Of a stretch of 64,000 nt of DNA, positions 8,305-16,591 are shown one piece after another. Within the stretch, counting starts at the first letter, position 1. Each line of letters opens with the position of its first letter. The translations under genes were made by a program, and so were the position numbers. The DNA is from Gordonia hydrophobica NBRC 16057. GTDB lineage: Bacteria > Actinomycetota > Actinomycetes > Mycobacteriales > Mycobacteriaceae. The notes below the pieces were generated by a model. It searched no databases and was not told where the DNA came from. It saw only the letters and a list, made by a program, of their open reading frames with translations. The stretch spans positions 124,001-188,000 of the forward strand of contig NZ_BCWU01000003.1 of assembly GCF_001592365.1 (NCBI RefSeq). The letters are read 5' to 3'.

Positions 8305-9459
8305 TCATTCGAGCAAGTTCTCCTTACCGTCCCGCCACCGGACGACGACGCCGGGAACGCGCATATCGTTGCCGTCGAAGGTGAGTGCACCCATCGCGCC
8401 GGTGAATCCCTGCGCGGCGACCTTCGCCAGTCCGTCCCTGATGCCCTCACGCGAGGAGTCGTTCGAGGTCTTGATCCCGCGAGCTATCCACCACATCGCG
8501 TCGAAGCCCTCGGCCGCGTACGGGTCGGGCGCCTGTCCATACTTCGCCGTGAACGCGTCGACGAATGCCTTCGACTCGGGCGTGTCCATCGCAGCGGAGA
8601 AGTCCACCGGGTAGACCAGCCCCTCGGCGGCCGCACCCGCGGGCGCGATCATCCCAGCGCTCTGGTTGGTGGATCCGAGAACCTGTCCGGCGTATCCGGT
8701 CTGCCGGAGCTGCTTCATGAAGGTGACGGACTGCGGTGCGGTGAGCAGCATGGTCACCGCTTTCGGCGCCGCCGCGGCGATCCGCTGTGCCTGACTGGTG
8801 AAGTCCTGGGTGGTCGACTGCACCTCGACGGTCTGATCGATGCTGAACCCGTACTTGCGCTGATCCGGTTCGATGACGTCCTTCACCAACGCCGCGTAGG
8901 TCGGCAGCGTGCCGTTGTAGATCAATGACACCCTGTCGAACCCGTTGTCCGCGAGCCACTTGTCGCCTGCGGTGTAGTAGGTCTCCATCGGCGCCGTGGC
9001 CCGGAAGGTGTAGTCGCCGGTCACCACACCGGGCGATCCCGACTGGGTGAACACCGTCGGCACCGTGCGTTGGTTGACGATCGACGCGACGGCCGCCGCC
9101 TGCTGTCCAAGGGTCGGACCGAGGATCGCCGAGACGCTGTTGTCTGCGATCGCCTTGGTGACATCACTGACCGCGCGTTCGATCTCACCTGCCGGATCGG
9201 ACTGCTGGAGTTCGATACGAACGTCGTCGCCGAGGTAGTTCTGCTCCGTGATCTGCTCGATCGCCAGGCGTGCTCCCTTGCTGGCGCTGACACCGGCATA
9301 TCCGTAGGGGCCGCTCTGATCGTTGACCGCGGCGATGGTGATTTGCTTCGCGATACCCTGGCCTGCCTGGAGCGCGCCGCCGCCGTTCGCACCGCAGGCG
9401 CTCAAGACCAGGCTCGCCACCAGCGCTGCGGCGAGGACCGCCTTCTTCATCGTCGTCAT
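8305..9459 (-). CDS. LivK-type substrate-binding lipoprotein (copy 1)
   Basis: A 384-residue type I periplasmic-binding protein. The signal peptide ends in a lipobox (LVLSAC, Cys about residue 20), so it is anchored outside the membrane and delivers ligand to LivHM. The N-lobe starts ITIAAVNDQSGPYGYAGVSA, and VSAILGPTLGQQAAAVASI follows. It closely resembles the neighbour encoded at 9492-10652, well over half identical by eye, so the pair is a tandem duplication. The start at 9459 (MTTMKK) gives a standard signal peptide. Confidence 0.88.
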   Translation of the reverse strand: MTTMKKAVLAAALVASLVLSACGANGGGALQAGQGIAKQITIAAVNDQSGPYGYAGVSASKGARLAIEQITEQNYLGDDVRIELQQSDPAGEIERAVSDVTKAIADNSVSAILGPTLGQQAAAVASIVNQRTVPTVFTQSGSPGVVTGDYTFRATAPMETYYTAGDKWLADNGFDRVSLIYNGTLPTYAALVKDVIEPDQRKYGFSIDQTVEVQSTTQDFTSQAQRIAAAAPKAVTMLLTAPQSVTFMKQLRQTGYAGQVLGSTNQSAGMIAPAGAAAEGLVYPVDFSAAMDTPESKAFVDAFTAKYGQAPDPYAAEGFDAMWWIARGIKTSNDSSREGIRDGLAKVAAQGFTGAMGALTFDGNDMRVPGVVVRWRDGKENLLE

Positions 9460-9491
9460 CTCGTGTGACGCCTCTCTTCTGGAGTGCAGGA

Positions 9492-10652
9492 TCACTCGAC
9501 CAGCGATTCGCGGCCGTCGCGCCAGGTGACCATTGCGCCGTTGACGCGCATGTCGTTGCCATCGAAGGTCAGCTGTCCCATGGCGCCGTCGAAGCCGCTG
9601 TCGGCGACCTCGGCGAGGCCTTGTCGGATTCCGTCGCGCGAGGAGTCGTTCGCGGCCTTGATTCCGCGAGCGATCCACCAGAGCGCGTCGAAGCCCTCTG
9701 CGGCGTACGCGTCAGGCGCCGTGCCGTACTTCTCGGTGAACGCCTTGGTGAACGCCTTGGCGGCGTCAGAGTCCATCGCCGACGAGAAGTCGACCGGATA
9801 GACCAGACCGTCGGCGGCCGCACCCGCCGGCGCCGCATTGCCCGACCCCTGCACCGAGGTGCCGACGATCTGCCCGCGGTAGCCCGCCTGACGCAGTTGC
9901 TTCATGAAGGTCACCGCTTGCGAAGCGATCAACATCATCGCCACTGCAGGCGGATTCGCCTGCGCGATCTGCTGTGCCTGCCCCGTGAAGTCCTGCGTCG
10001 TGGACTGCACCTCGATCGATTGTCCGACCGTGATTCCGTTGGCCTCGGCCTCCTTCGGGAACACCGTCTTGCCGAGATTCGCGAACGTCGGATAGGTCGC
10101 GTTGTAGATCACCGAGACCTTCTTGAGGTCCTTCCCTGCAAGCCACTTCGCGGCGATGTCGTAGTAGCTCTCCATCGGAGCGGTCGCCCGGAAGGTGTAG
10201 TCGTTGACGACCACGCCGTCGGCGCCGGACTGGGTGAACACGGTCGGCACCTTGCGTTGCCCGACCATCGGAGCCACCGCTGCCGCCTGCTGCGCCATCG
10301 TCGGTCCAAGGATCGCCGAGACCTTCTGGTCACCCATCGCCTTGGTCATCTCACTGACCGCACGATCGATCTCGCCTGCCGTGTCGACCTGGTCCAGCGA
10401 CAGTGTCACACCATCGCCCAGGAAACCCTGCTCGTTGATCTGATCGATCGCCAACGCGGCGCCCTTGCTCGCCCCGACGCCTGCGTACGCGACTGGACCG
10501 GTCTGGTCATTGACCGCGGCGATCGTGATGTCCGAGGCGATTCCCTGCCCGCTCTGCTGCCCGCCTCCGGTGCCACCGCCGCATGCGCTCACCGCGAGCA
10601 CTGCGGCCGTGACCACTGCGGTCAACGCGGTCTTCGTTCTTGTCATGTTCAT
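9492..10652 (-). CDS. LivK-type substrate-binding lipoprotein (copy 2)
   Basis: A 386-residue binding protein with signal peptide and lipobox LAVSAC. It shares long blocks with copy 1, such as PTVFTQSG, YTFRATAPME, EVQSTTQDFT and YAAEGFDA. It is promoter-proximal in the operon, with an AAAGGA ribosome-binding site 8 bases before the start. Two receptors feeding one LivHMGF channel often differ in ligand range. Site B lies about 110 bases upstream. The cargo is unknown. Confidence 0.88.
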   Translation of the reverse strand: MNMTRTKTALTAVVTAAVLAVSACGGGTGGGQQSGQGIASDITIAAVNDQTGPVAYAGVGASKGAALAIDQINEQGFLGDGVTLSLDQVDTAGEIDRAVSEMTKAMGDQKVSAILGPTMAQQAAAVAPMVGQRKVPTVFTQSGADGVVVNDYTFRATAPMESYYDIAAKWLAGKDLKKVSVIYNATYPTFANLGKTVFPKEAEANGITVGQSIEVQSTTQDFTGQAQQIAQANPPAVAMMLIASQAVTFMKQLRQAGYRGQIVGTSVQGSGNAAPAGAAADGLVYPVDFSSAMDSDAAKAFTKAFTEKYGTAPDAYAAEGFDALWWIARGIKAANDSSRDGIRQGLAEVADSGFDGAMGQLTFDGNDMRVNGAMVTWRDGRESLVE

Positions 10653-10758
10653 GGTCGAGTCCTTTTCGTGAACGCCGGTCCGGTGGACCGGGCGTGAAGA
10701 CCGCCACCGATGCGGCAGCCGAGGGGCAGCGGAACGAATGTCGAACGCTGTGACCTAT

Positions 10759-10773
10759 ATTTCATGATCATAG
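10759..10773 (+). promoter_or_regulatory. Candidate operator, site B
   Basis: The 15-mer ATTTCATGATCATAG matches 10 of 12 fixed positions of CTATnATnATnATAG. It overlaps a second inverted repeat, ATCATA-GTAGA-TATGAT (10767-10783), and TGATTATCA (10780-10788). It lies about 110 bases upstream of the importer operon's first start codon. Confidence 0.5.
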
Positions 10774-10909
10774 TAGATATGATTATCAGCACAGTGTCAA
10801 CGATTCGGACGGTGACTGCGTCCCTGACCCGTCAGTCGTGCACTGAGGACGAGTTCGTGCTGCTGTCTCAGTCGTACGGCCCGGACAGTCGGACTCCGAC
10901 AAAGCACGA

Positions 10910-10952
10910 CGGCGAGCGTCTCCTCGGTGTCGAGCAGAGGAGACACTCGCCG
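10910..10952. terminator. Terminator hairpin of SnoaL-like gene
   Basis: CGGCGAGCGTCTCCTC pairs with GAGGAGACACTCGCCG (15 of 16 positions) around an 11-base loop. It begins 13 bases past the stop of the minus-strand gene ending at 10965, separating it from the importer operon. Confidence 0.75.
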
Positions 10953-10964
10953 CGTGCGAGGAGG

Positions 10965-11387
10965 TCAGACTTCGAAGCCGTCCATCTGCGGCGTCGTCAT
11001 CGGCGTGATGATGCGTTCGGCGATCTTCCAGCCGTCCGCGGTGCGCACGTACCGGTCCCGGTTCAAGGCGATCGCCTTGATCTCGGCACCGCTCTTCATC
11101 TCCGCCTCCGCGTAGACGTAGTTGGTGCCGTGAGCGTGGTCTTCGTCGTCGAAGTCGACGATGTGATTGGTCAGGATGTGCGCGCCGCGAGCGACCGCGG
11201 CCGCATCGGCGACGAAGAAGCCGTGGATGGCGTCGTACCCCTCGAAGCGCTCGAGGCCGACGGCCGTCGCGTCCCAGACCGCGTCCGGAGCGAAGGCCGA
11301 TGCCGCCTCATCGGGGTCGGCGAGGTCCAGCCCCCGCGCGTACAGATTCGTTGCGCGGACGATGTCGTTGATGTCATCTGCTCGCAT
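10965..11387 (-). CDS. SnoaL-like (NTF2-fold) protein
   Basis: A 140-residue alpha+beta barrel protein of the nuclear-transport-factor-2-like superfamily: an N-terminal helix pair (DIVRATNLYARGLDLADPDE), FAPDAVWDATAVGLERFEGYDAIHGFF, and the closing strand VRTADGWKIAERII. Such proteins act as small hydratases, isomerases or cyclases, or as ring-hydroxylating-dioxygenase-like accessories. The start at 11387 has a good ribosome-binding site (AAGGAG, 6 bases away). It follows the alcohol dehydrogenase at a 31-base gap, so both may be on one message. Its substrate is not evident. Confidence 0.75.
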   Translation of the reverse strand: MRADDINDIVRATNLYARGLDLADPDEAASAFAPDAVWDATAVGLERFEGYDAIHGFFVADAAAVARGAHILTNHIVDFDDEDHAHGTNYVYAEAEMKSGAEIKAIALNRDRYVRTADGWKIAERIITPMTTPQMDGFEV

Positions 11388-11418
11388 GGATTCTCCTTGT
11401 TGATGACGGGTCGACGGC

Positions 11419-12540
11419 TCAGAGGTCGTACATGATGACGCCGCGGATGTTCTTGCCCTCCCGCATGTCGGTGATGGCCTCGTTGACCTGTTCCAGCTCG
11501 TAGGTCTTCGTGACGAGCTCGTCGAGCTTGAACTCGCCACGCCGGTACATGTCGGCGATCAGCGGGATGTCGCGACGCGCATTGGTGGAGCCGTACAGGG
11601 TCCCCTGCAGTCGCTTGCCGCTCATCGCGAAGGTGAAGAGATCGAACGGGACGTCGCGCTGCGTCACCGGCGCCGCCGACGTCACTACCAGCGTTCCGCC
11701 GCGGCAGACCATCTCCTGGGCGGGGTTGAGCAGTTCACCGTGCGCGACATCGACCGTGATCAACACCTTGTCGGCGCCCTGGCCGCCGGTCATGTCCGAG
11801 ACCAGTTCGGCCGCCTGCGTGAGGTCGTTCACCGTGTGCGTGGCACCGAACTTCTTCGCCTGATCCCGCTTGAATTCGACCGGGTCGACGGCGATGACGT
11901 TCTTGGCGCCCTTGTGCACCGCACCCTGGACCGCGTTCATGCCGACCCCGCCGGTGCCGATGACCACGACGGTCTCACCGAGTTGCACATCGGCCGCGTA
12001 CACCGAGGAACCCCACCCGGTCGGGACACCGCAGCCGATGAGCGCCGCCTTGTCGAGGGGAATGTCCTTGCCGATCTTCACGCAGGAGTCGATGTTCACC
12101 ACGACGTACGGCGAGAAGGTCCCGAGGTACGAGAACGGGCCGACGCCCTGACCGCGCGCATGGATTCGATGCGTACCGTCGGGCGCGAAGCCGCCGAGGA
12201 CACCCGCCCCCATGGTGCACAGGTTGGTCAACCCGACGTTGCACTTCTCGCAGTGTCCGCACGCGGGCATGAACGAGAGAACGACGTGATCGCCGACCTC
12301 GAAGCCGGTGACGTGCGGCCCGACCTCCTCGATGATGCCCGCGCCCTCGTGACCGCCGATGATCGGGGCCCAGTCGAGCGGGATGTCGCCGGTGTCCACG
12401 TGGTCGTCACTGTGACAGATGCCGGAGGCAGCGAGCTTGATCTTCACCTCCCGACTCTTCGGCGGGTCGATCTCGATCTCCTCAACGCTCCAGCCCGATC
12501 GAGTTCCGGGTTCCCAGATCAGCGCACCCATTGTCTTCAT
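11419..12540 (-). CDS. NDMA-dependent alcohol dehydrogenase (zinc MDR family)
   Basis: A 373-residue medium-chain dehydrogenase. The catalytic zinc ligands are C42, H64 and E65, the structural-zinc cysteines C94, C97, C100 and C108, and the cofactor loop is IGTGGVGMNAV. The opening MKTMGALIWEPG and the CHSDDHVDTGD block match the Rxyl_3153-type family of NDMA-dependent enzymes, which hold NAD tightly and are genomically tied to mycofactocin. It would oxidise an alcohol to the ketone or aldehyde, possibly feeding the monooxygenase. The start at 12540 has a strong AAGGAGG site. Site C lies about 100 bases upstream. Confidence 0.88.
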   Translation of the reverse strand: MKTMGALIWEPGTRSGWSVEEIEIDPPKSREVKIKLAASGICHSDDHVDTGDIPLDWAPIIGGHEGAGIIEEVGPHVTGFEVGDHVVLSFMPACGHCEKCNVGLTNLCTMGAGVLGGFAPDGTHRIHARGQGVGPFSYLGTFSPYVVVNIDSCVKIGKDIPLDKAALIGCGVPTGWGSSVYAADVQLGETVVVIGTGGVGMNAVQGAVHKGAKNVIAVDPVEFKRDQAKKFGATHTVNDLTQAAELVSDMTGGQGADKVLITVDVAHGELLNPAQEMVCRGGTLVVTSAAPVTQRDVPFDLFTFAMSGKRLQGTLYGSTNARRDIPLIADMYRRGEFKLDELVTKTYELEQVNEAITDMREGKNIRGVIMYDL

Positions 12541-12636
12541 GAAGTCCTCCTTGGAATCGGTCGCCGCACAGGGTGTCGAACCTGGTCGCACCCGCAGCCA
12601 TCACATGACGGTGAGTCGTGACGTTAATCACGCTAA

Positions 12637-12651
12637 CTATTATCATCATAG
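12637..12651 (+). promoter_or_regulatory. Candidate operator, site C
   Basis: CTATTATCATCATAG fully fits CTATnATnATnATAG. It sits in the divergent promoter region between the alcohol dehydrogenase (minus) and the MFS transporter (plus), 36 bases before the latter's GTG start, so one bound regulator could control both. Confidence 0.55.
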
Positions 12652-12687
12652 ATGTAAAGGAATCCGCGGAAACGAAAGTGTGGGCGA

Positions 12688-13950
12688 GTGACTGACGAAC
12701 TGCGAACTGCCGAGGTGAGAGCATCGGGACCGCCTCACAGCGACCGGAGCATGCGGAGGGCGACCACAGTCGGAGTTCTCGCGACGACGGGACTCTGCCT
12801 GCTGACGGTCGGATCGAACATCCCTGGACCGCTGCTGCCGCTCTACCGCGATCGCCTCGATCTGAGCACCTTCACGGTCACCGCACTGTTCACCGCATAC
12901 CTGGTCGGACTCGTCGCAACGTTCACCACCATTGCCCGGACTCGGCTGTCGTCGCACGCCGTGGTGGTACTTCCCATCGCGATCACGCTCGCCGCCCTGG
13001 GAGATCTGGCGTTGCTGGCCGGAGACGGTTCTGTCGTCTGGCTGTTCATGGGCCGGATCCTCGTCGGAATCTCGGTCGGTCTGGGCACGGGAGCCACCGC
13101 CACCATCGTCCTCGCCACCCGCGGCGAGCGCGGTCGGGCGATCGCGGCCACCGCGACTCTGCTCGGGTCGTTCCTCGGACTTGCCGCATCGGCGGCCGCC
13201 GCCGATCTGTTGCCCGCGCCAACCATCACGATCTACTACCTCCACATCGCAGCATTGATCGTGACGGCGACGGCGTTCATCGCCTTGCACCGGTCATCAC
13301 GCGTCCTGGTGAATCGGATGATCGCCGGCCCCGGCGACGTCGTCGATCCGTCCGCGAGCTCTGCGGCCACGGTCGGCACCGAGTCCGACCGTCGCAGTCC
13401 CCGTCGGGTCCGATTGGCGGGAATCACGCTCGGCACCGCGGGTTGGGCGATCGGTGGTGTCGCCGTCGGTCTACTGCCCACCGTCGTCACCGACATGACG
13501 AAATCGCCGTCGATCACGGTGACGGCATTGGCGCCTATCGTGCTCATCGGCGTCGCATGTGTCGCGCCGCGCGTGATCGGTCGACTGCCTGCCCCGGCCA
13601 CGGCTGCGACGATCGCCCTCGGCGCGGCAGTGTGCGTCGTCGGAGTCTGGCGCGGCGATCTGTCGATGATCCTTGCCGCATGCGTTGTGTGGGGGATCGG
13701 CCAGGGCTTCGCCTACGCGACGGGATTACGAATCGCCACGGCCGGAATGGGTCCCGTCCAGCAGGGACGGGCAGCATCCCAGTACGCATCGATCGCCTAT
13801 GCCCTCACCGGGACCGTCGCGGTCGCCAGCGGGTGGATCGCCACTTCTGCAGGCATGACCGCAGGCGTCGGCTTCGGCGGCGCAGTCTTCGCGACGCTGT
13901 GCGCGATCACGGTGGTTCTCGGCCACCGCCGGTGGCCGAGAACGCCGTAG
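12688..13950 (+). CDS. MFS transporter
   Basis: A 420-residue transporter with about 12 hydrophobic segments in two halves joined by a polar loop near residues 220-240. The first half has the LPLYRDRLDLSTFTVTALFTAY segment and GRILVGISVGLGTGATATIV, typical of motif-C-like transporter helices. The gene starts with GTG; a later in-frame ATG (residue 21, MRRATTVG) is an alternative. It shares a divergent promoter and site C with the alcohol dehydrogenase, so it probably moves the same substrate or an intermediate. Import or export cannot be told. Confidence 0.82.
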   Translation: MTDELRTAEVRASGPPHSDRSMRRATTVGVLATTGLCLLTVGSNIPGPLLPLYRDRLDLSTFTVTALFTAYLVGLVATFTTIARTRLSSHAVVVLPIAITLAALGDLALLAGDGSVVWLFMGRILVGISVGLGTGATATIVLATRGERGRAIAATATLLGSFLGLAASAAAADLLPAPTITIYYLHIAALIVTATAFIALHRSSRVLVNRMIAGPGDVVDPSASSAATVGTESDRRSPRRVRLAGITLGTAGWAIGGVAVGLLPTVVTDMTKSPSITVTALAPIVLIGVACVAPRVIGRLPAPATAATIALGAAVCVVGVWRGDLSMILAACVVWGIGQGFAYATGLRIATAGMGPVQQGRAASQYASIAYALTGTVAVASGWIATSAGMTAGVGFGGAVFATLCAITVVLGHRRWPRTP

Positions 13951-13972
13951 GAACGCCGAACAGCAGAACCGA

Positions 13973-14869
13973 TCAGATCGGGACGGCGAGCAGGCTTGCC
14001 TCACGCGTGTCACGCCGCTGGTGCTCGGACGACGAGGGCGCCGCACAGGCGTACAAGACATCGTGCTGCGAGCCACCCACAGCGCAGGCGAAGACGCCGG
14101 TGCCGAATCGGCGCTCATCAAGGATCTCGCCACCCTCGGCGACCCGGATCACACGCTGATTCAGCGCGTCGGCCACCCAGACGGTGTCGTCGGTGCCGAG
14201 GCAGATACCGTCCGGAGCCACCTGGGAGGCGGCCATGGCGTCGCGCACCGAGGTCCTCGGCACCTCCGGACCGAACGCCGCCCACACCCGACGGTTCGTC
14301 AGTGCGCCGTTCCGGTCGAGGTCGAACGCCGTCAGTCGGTTCCCCATGCTCTCCGCAACGACGAAGACGCGCACTGGATCGTCAGCCGCGCCGAGGATCA
14401 CCGACCCGTTGGGGAACAGCAGGTCGTCGGCCGCGACGCGTGCGGCGCCGTCGGGCGCCACATGGATCAGCACCGCAGATTCGACGTACGAACGGGAGCG
14501 GAATTCGAACCCGAACGTCGAGACGAATGCATGACCGGACGGATCGACAGTCATGTCGTTGAGTTTGCCCGTCGCCAGGTGTGCGACGTCAGCGTGCACG
14601 GACAAGGACCGTGGATCGCGATCGTCGCCGCGCACCAGAATCCGCCCGTCGACCATCGAGACCACCAGCAGCCGTCCGTCGGGCAACCACCCCAGACCCG
14701 AGGGCTGGTCGTCCAGCGTGGCCTCCACCCGAACGCCCTTGTCCTCGTCGATCGACAAGACCTCTCGGGTGTACAGATCTGACACCCACAGTCGCCCGTC
14801 CCTCCAGCGCGGGCACTCAAGGAAGGCTCGGTCGGCCACCACAGTCGTGATCGCACCCTGTTCTGCCAT
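13973..14869 (-). CDS. SMP-30/gluconolactonase-family hydrolase
   Basis: A 298-residue six-bladed beta-propeller protein. Conserved blocks are ECPRWRDGRLWVSDLYTREV (the metal-binding Glu at about residue 18), KLNDMTVDPSGHAFVSTFGF (the NDM metal ligand) and PDGICLGTDDTVWVADALNQ. Members hydrolyse lactones using a divalent metal; this fits cleavage of a lactone from a Baeyer-Villiger step. It is divergent from the alpha/beta hydrolase with site D between them. It converges on the MFS gene with a 22-base gap. Confidence 0.85.
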   Translation of the reverse strand: MAEQGAITTVVADRAFLECPRWRDGRLWVSDLYTREVLSIDEDKGVRVEATLDDQPSGLGWLPDGRLLVVSMVDGRILVRGDDRDPRSLSVHADVAHLATGKLNDMTVDPSGHAFVSTFGFEFRSRSYVESAVLIHVAPDGAARVAADDLLFPNGSVILGAADDPVRVFVVAESMGNRLTAFDLDRNGALTNRRVWAAFGPEVPRTSVRDAMAASQVAPDGICLGTDDTVWVADALNQRVIRVAEGGEILDERRFGTGVFACAVGGSQHDVLYACAAPSSSEHQRRDTREASLLAVPI

Positions 14870-14980
14870 GACTTCTCCTCATTCTCTCCGCGGTTGTCGA
14901 TCGCCCGAACCCCGCATCATCACGCTCACCGATCTCGACTCGACGACCCCGCCGATGTGATCGTTGACACTCTTCTTTTT

Positions 14981-14995
14981 CTATCATTATGATAG
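14981..14995 (+). promoter_or_regulatory. Candidate operator, site D
   Basis: CTATCATTATGATAG is a perfect palindrome around one central base and the best example of the shared site. It lies between the divergent lactonase (minus) and alpha/beta hydrolase (plus) genes, 41 bases before the hydrolase start. A further TCATGA palindrome follows at 14996-15001. Confidence 0.6.
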
Positions 14996-15036
14996 TCATG
15001 ATTACCTCAGAACGCACCCAAGAAGGCAGGACCGTA

Positions 15037-15954
15037 ATGAGTTTGGACGAAGCGACCGCAGGCTTCCTGGCGCAGGCCGCGGAGGGCGGCGGCAAGCCCC
15101 TCTACGAGATGACACCGGACGAAGTCCGCGCGATGAACGACGACTTCATCGGCCTCTACGGCCCCGGGCCCGAGATGACCGACGTCGAGAACGTCACCGT
15201 CGAGGCAGCCGACGGGCACTCGATCCCGGTGCGCATCCTGACCCCGTCGAGCACTCCACGGGGAGTGTTCGTCTACTACCACGGCGGTGGATGGGTGGTC
15301 GGCAATCCCGATCAGTTCGACACCCTGGCCCGGCAGTTGGCGGCCGGAACGGGTTGCACCGTCGTCCTTCCCGACTACCGACTGGCACCGGAGAACGTCT
15401 ATCCCGCCGCCGCGAACGACGCATGGGACGTCCTGACATGGACCGCCGCCCGCCATCCCGATCTACCGCTGATCGTCGGAGGCGACAGTTCCGGAGGCAA
15501 TCTCGCCGCGGTCGTCGCTCAGCAGGCGGCTCGACAGAACGGCCCCCGACTCGACCTGCAGGTGCTGGTGTACCCGGTCACCGACAGCGACACCGAGAAC
15601 GCCACATATCTCGACCCCGCCAACCAACTCATGCTCGACAAGAAGGCGATGGACTGGTTCTGGGATCTGTACACTCCCGATCCGAGCACGCGTGCCAACG
15701 CGAACGTCTCACCATTGCAGGGCGACGTCGCGAACACCGCGCCCGCCATCGTGCTGATCGCCGAGTACGACGTCCTGCGCGGCGAAGGAGAAGCGTATGC
15801 GGCGAAGCTCGAGGCCGCCGGGGTACCCGTTCAGCTACGAGTCTTCGACGGCCAGATGCACGGGTTCTTCCAGTTCGTCAACATCCTCCCCGGGTCGGCA
15901 GCAGGCGTCGAATACGTCAGCAGCACCGTGACCCGCCACCTCGATTCACTCTAG
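15037..15954 (+). CDS. Alpha/beta hydrolase (HSL/esterase family IV type)
   Basis: A 305-residue hydrolase. The oxyanion motif HGGGW is at residues 82-86 and the nucleophile motif GDSSGG at 149-154 (Ser151). The likely acid Asp is in AEYDVLRGEGE and the His in GQMHGFF. These enzymes hydrolyse short acyl esters or lactones. I chose 15037 rather than the upstream ATG at 14989 because AAGAAGGCAGG precedes it by about 6 bases and the earlier start would lie inside the operator. It is followed closely by the EthD-like gene. Confidence 0.9.
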   Translation: MSLDEATAGFLAQAAEGGGKPLYEMTPDEVRAMNDDFIGLYGPGPEMTDVENVTVEAADGHSIPVRILTPSSTPRGVFVYYHGGGWVVGNPDQFDTLARQLAAGTGCTVVLPDYRLAPENVYPAAANDAWDVLTWTAARHPDLPLIVGGDSSGGNLAAVVAQQAARQNGPRLDLQVLVYPVTDSDTENATYLDPANQLMLDKKAMDWFWDLYTPDPSTRANANVSPLQGDVANTAPAIVLIAEYDVLRGEGEAYAAKLEAAGVPVQLRVFDGQMHGFFQFVNILPGSAAGVEYVSSTVTRHLDSL

Positions 15955-15963
15955 GAGCGACTC

Positions 15964-16269
15964 ATGTTTCGTATCACCGTCAACTACAACCACCCCGCCG
16001 ATCCGGAGCAGTTCCTCGACCACTATCGGACCGTCCACGCACCACTGACCAGGACGATGCCCGGAGTCACGTCGTTTGAATGGGGCGTGTGCGAGACGCT
16101 CGACGGCACCGAGCCCACCCATTTCGTCGTCGGTGTCCTGACCTTTCCCTCGAAAGAGGTCGCGATCAGCGCACTCAGCTCTCCCGAAGGGCAGGCGGGC
16201 AGCGCCGACATGGCCAACTTCGCAGCGGCCGGAGCGACCGTCGACATGCACGAGGTCACCGTCGCCTGA
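15964..16269 (+). CDS. EthD-family ferredoxin-like-fold protein
   Basis: A 101-residue alpha+beta barrel dimer-type protein with the EthD pattern: FRITVNYNHPADPEQFLDHY, then RTVHAPLTRTMPGVTSFEWG, and a conserved Phe/Ala end. EthD proteins are small helpers or enzymes in catabolic clusters. Known cases include ether degradation, polyketide cyclisation and dye-type decarboxylation. It is 9 bases after the hydrolase, so it is co-transcribed. Function within this pathway is not clear. Confidence 0.8.
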   Translation: MFRITVNYNHPADPEQFLDHYRTVHAPLTRTMPGVTSFEWGVCETLDGTEPTHFVVGVLTFPSKEVAISALSSPEGQAGSADMANFAAAGATVDMHEVTVA

Positions 16270-16289
16270 TCACTGAGACGGCACATTCC

Positions 16290-16324
16290 GCGCGGGTCTT
16301 CGCATCCGGTCCGGAGACCCGCGC
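16290..16324. terminator. Terminator hairpin after EthD-like gene
   Basis: GCGCGGGTCT pairs perfectly with AGACCCGCGC around a 15-base loop, 20 bases past the EthD-like stop codon. Confidence 0.7.
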
Positions 16325-16591
16325 ATCGTCTCGCCTCCTGCCCTCGCCGACCTCCACCGGTTGGCGTCGGCGGCACGACGGAAGGGGATCATCCTCCCAA
16401 TCATGCGGGTGGATCACCAGGTGTGCGCATCCGTCGATGAAGGCTCATCTAGGCTGAGATCCAGACCCCGGTAGTACGGTGATGTCGGTCATGTTCCACC
16501 CGCTTCGCAGACTGTGCGGTGCGGAAATGCAAGCCAGAGGGGGCAGTCGAGTGCGCAGCGGCAGTTTTTTGCAGAGGTCTGGAGGTCGGCG
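16325..16591. other. Leader region before second FCD regulator
   Basis: About 270 bases with no supported gene. No copy of the AT-rich site of this island is present. A frame open from 16514 joins the regulator but has no ribosome-binding site of its own. Confidence 0.45.

Larger units (their letters stand above)
10653..10964. other. 312-bp intergenic region upstream of importer operon
   Basis: No gene is visible. It holds, from left to right, the promoter region of the binding-protein operon with the AT-rich site B (10759-10788) and a terminator hairpin for the SnoaL-like gene (10910-10952). A GC-normal stretch of about 120 bases between them shows no structure I recognise. Confidence 0.6.
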
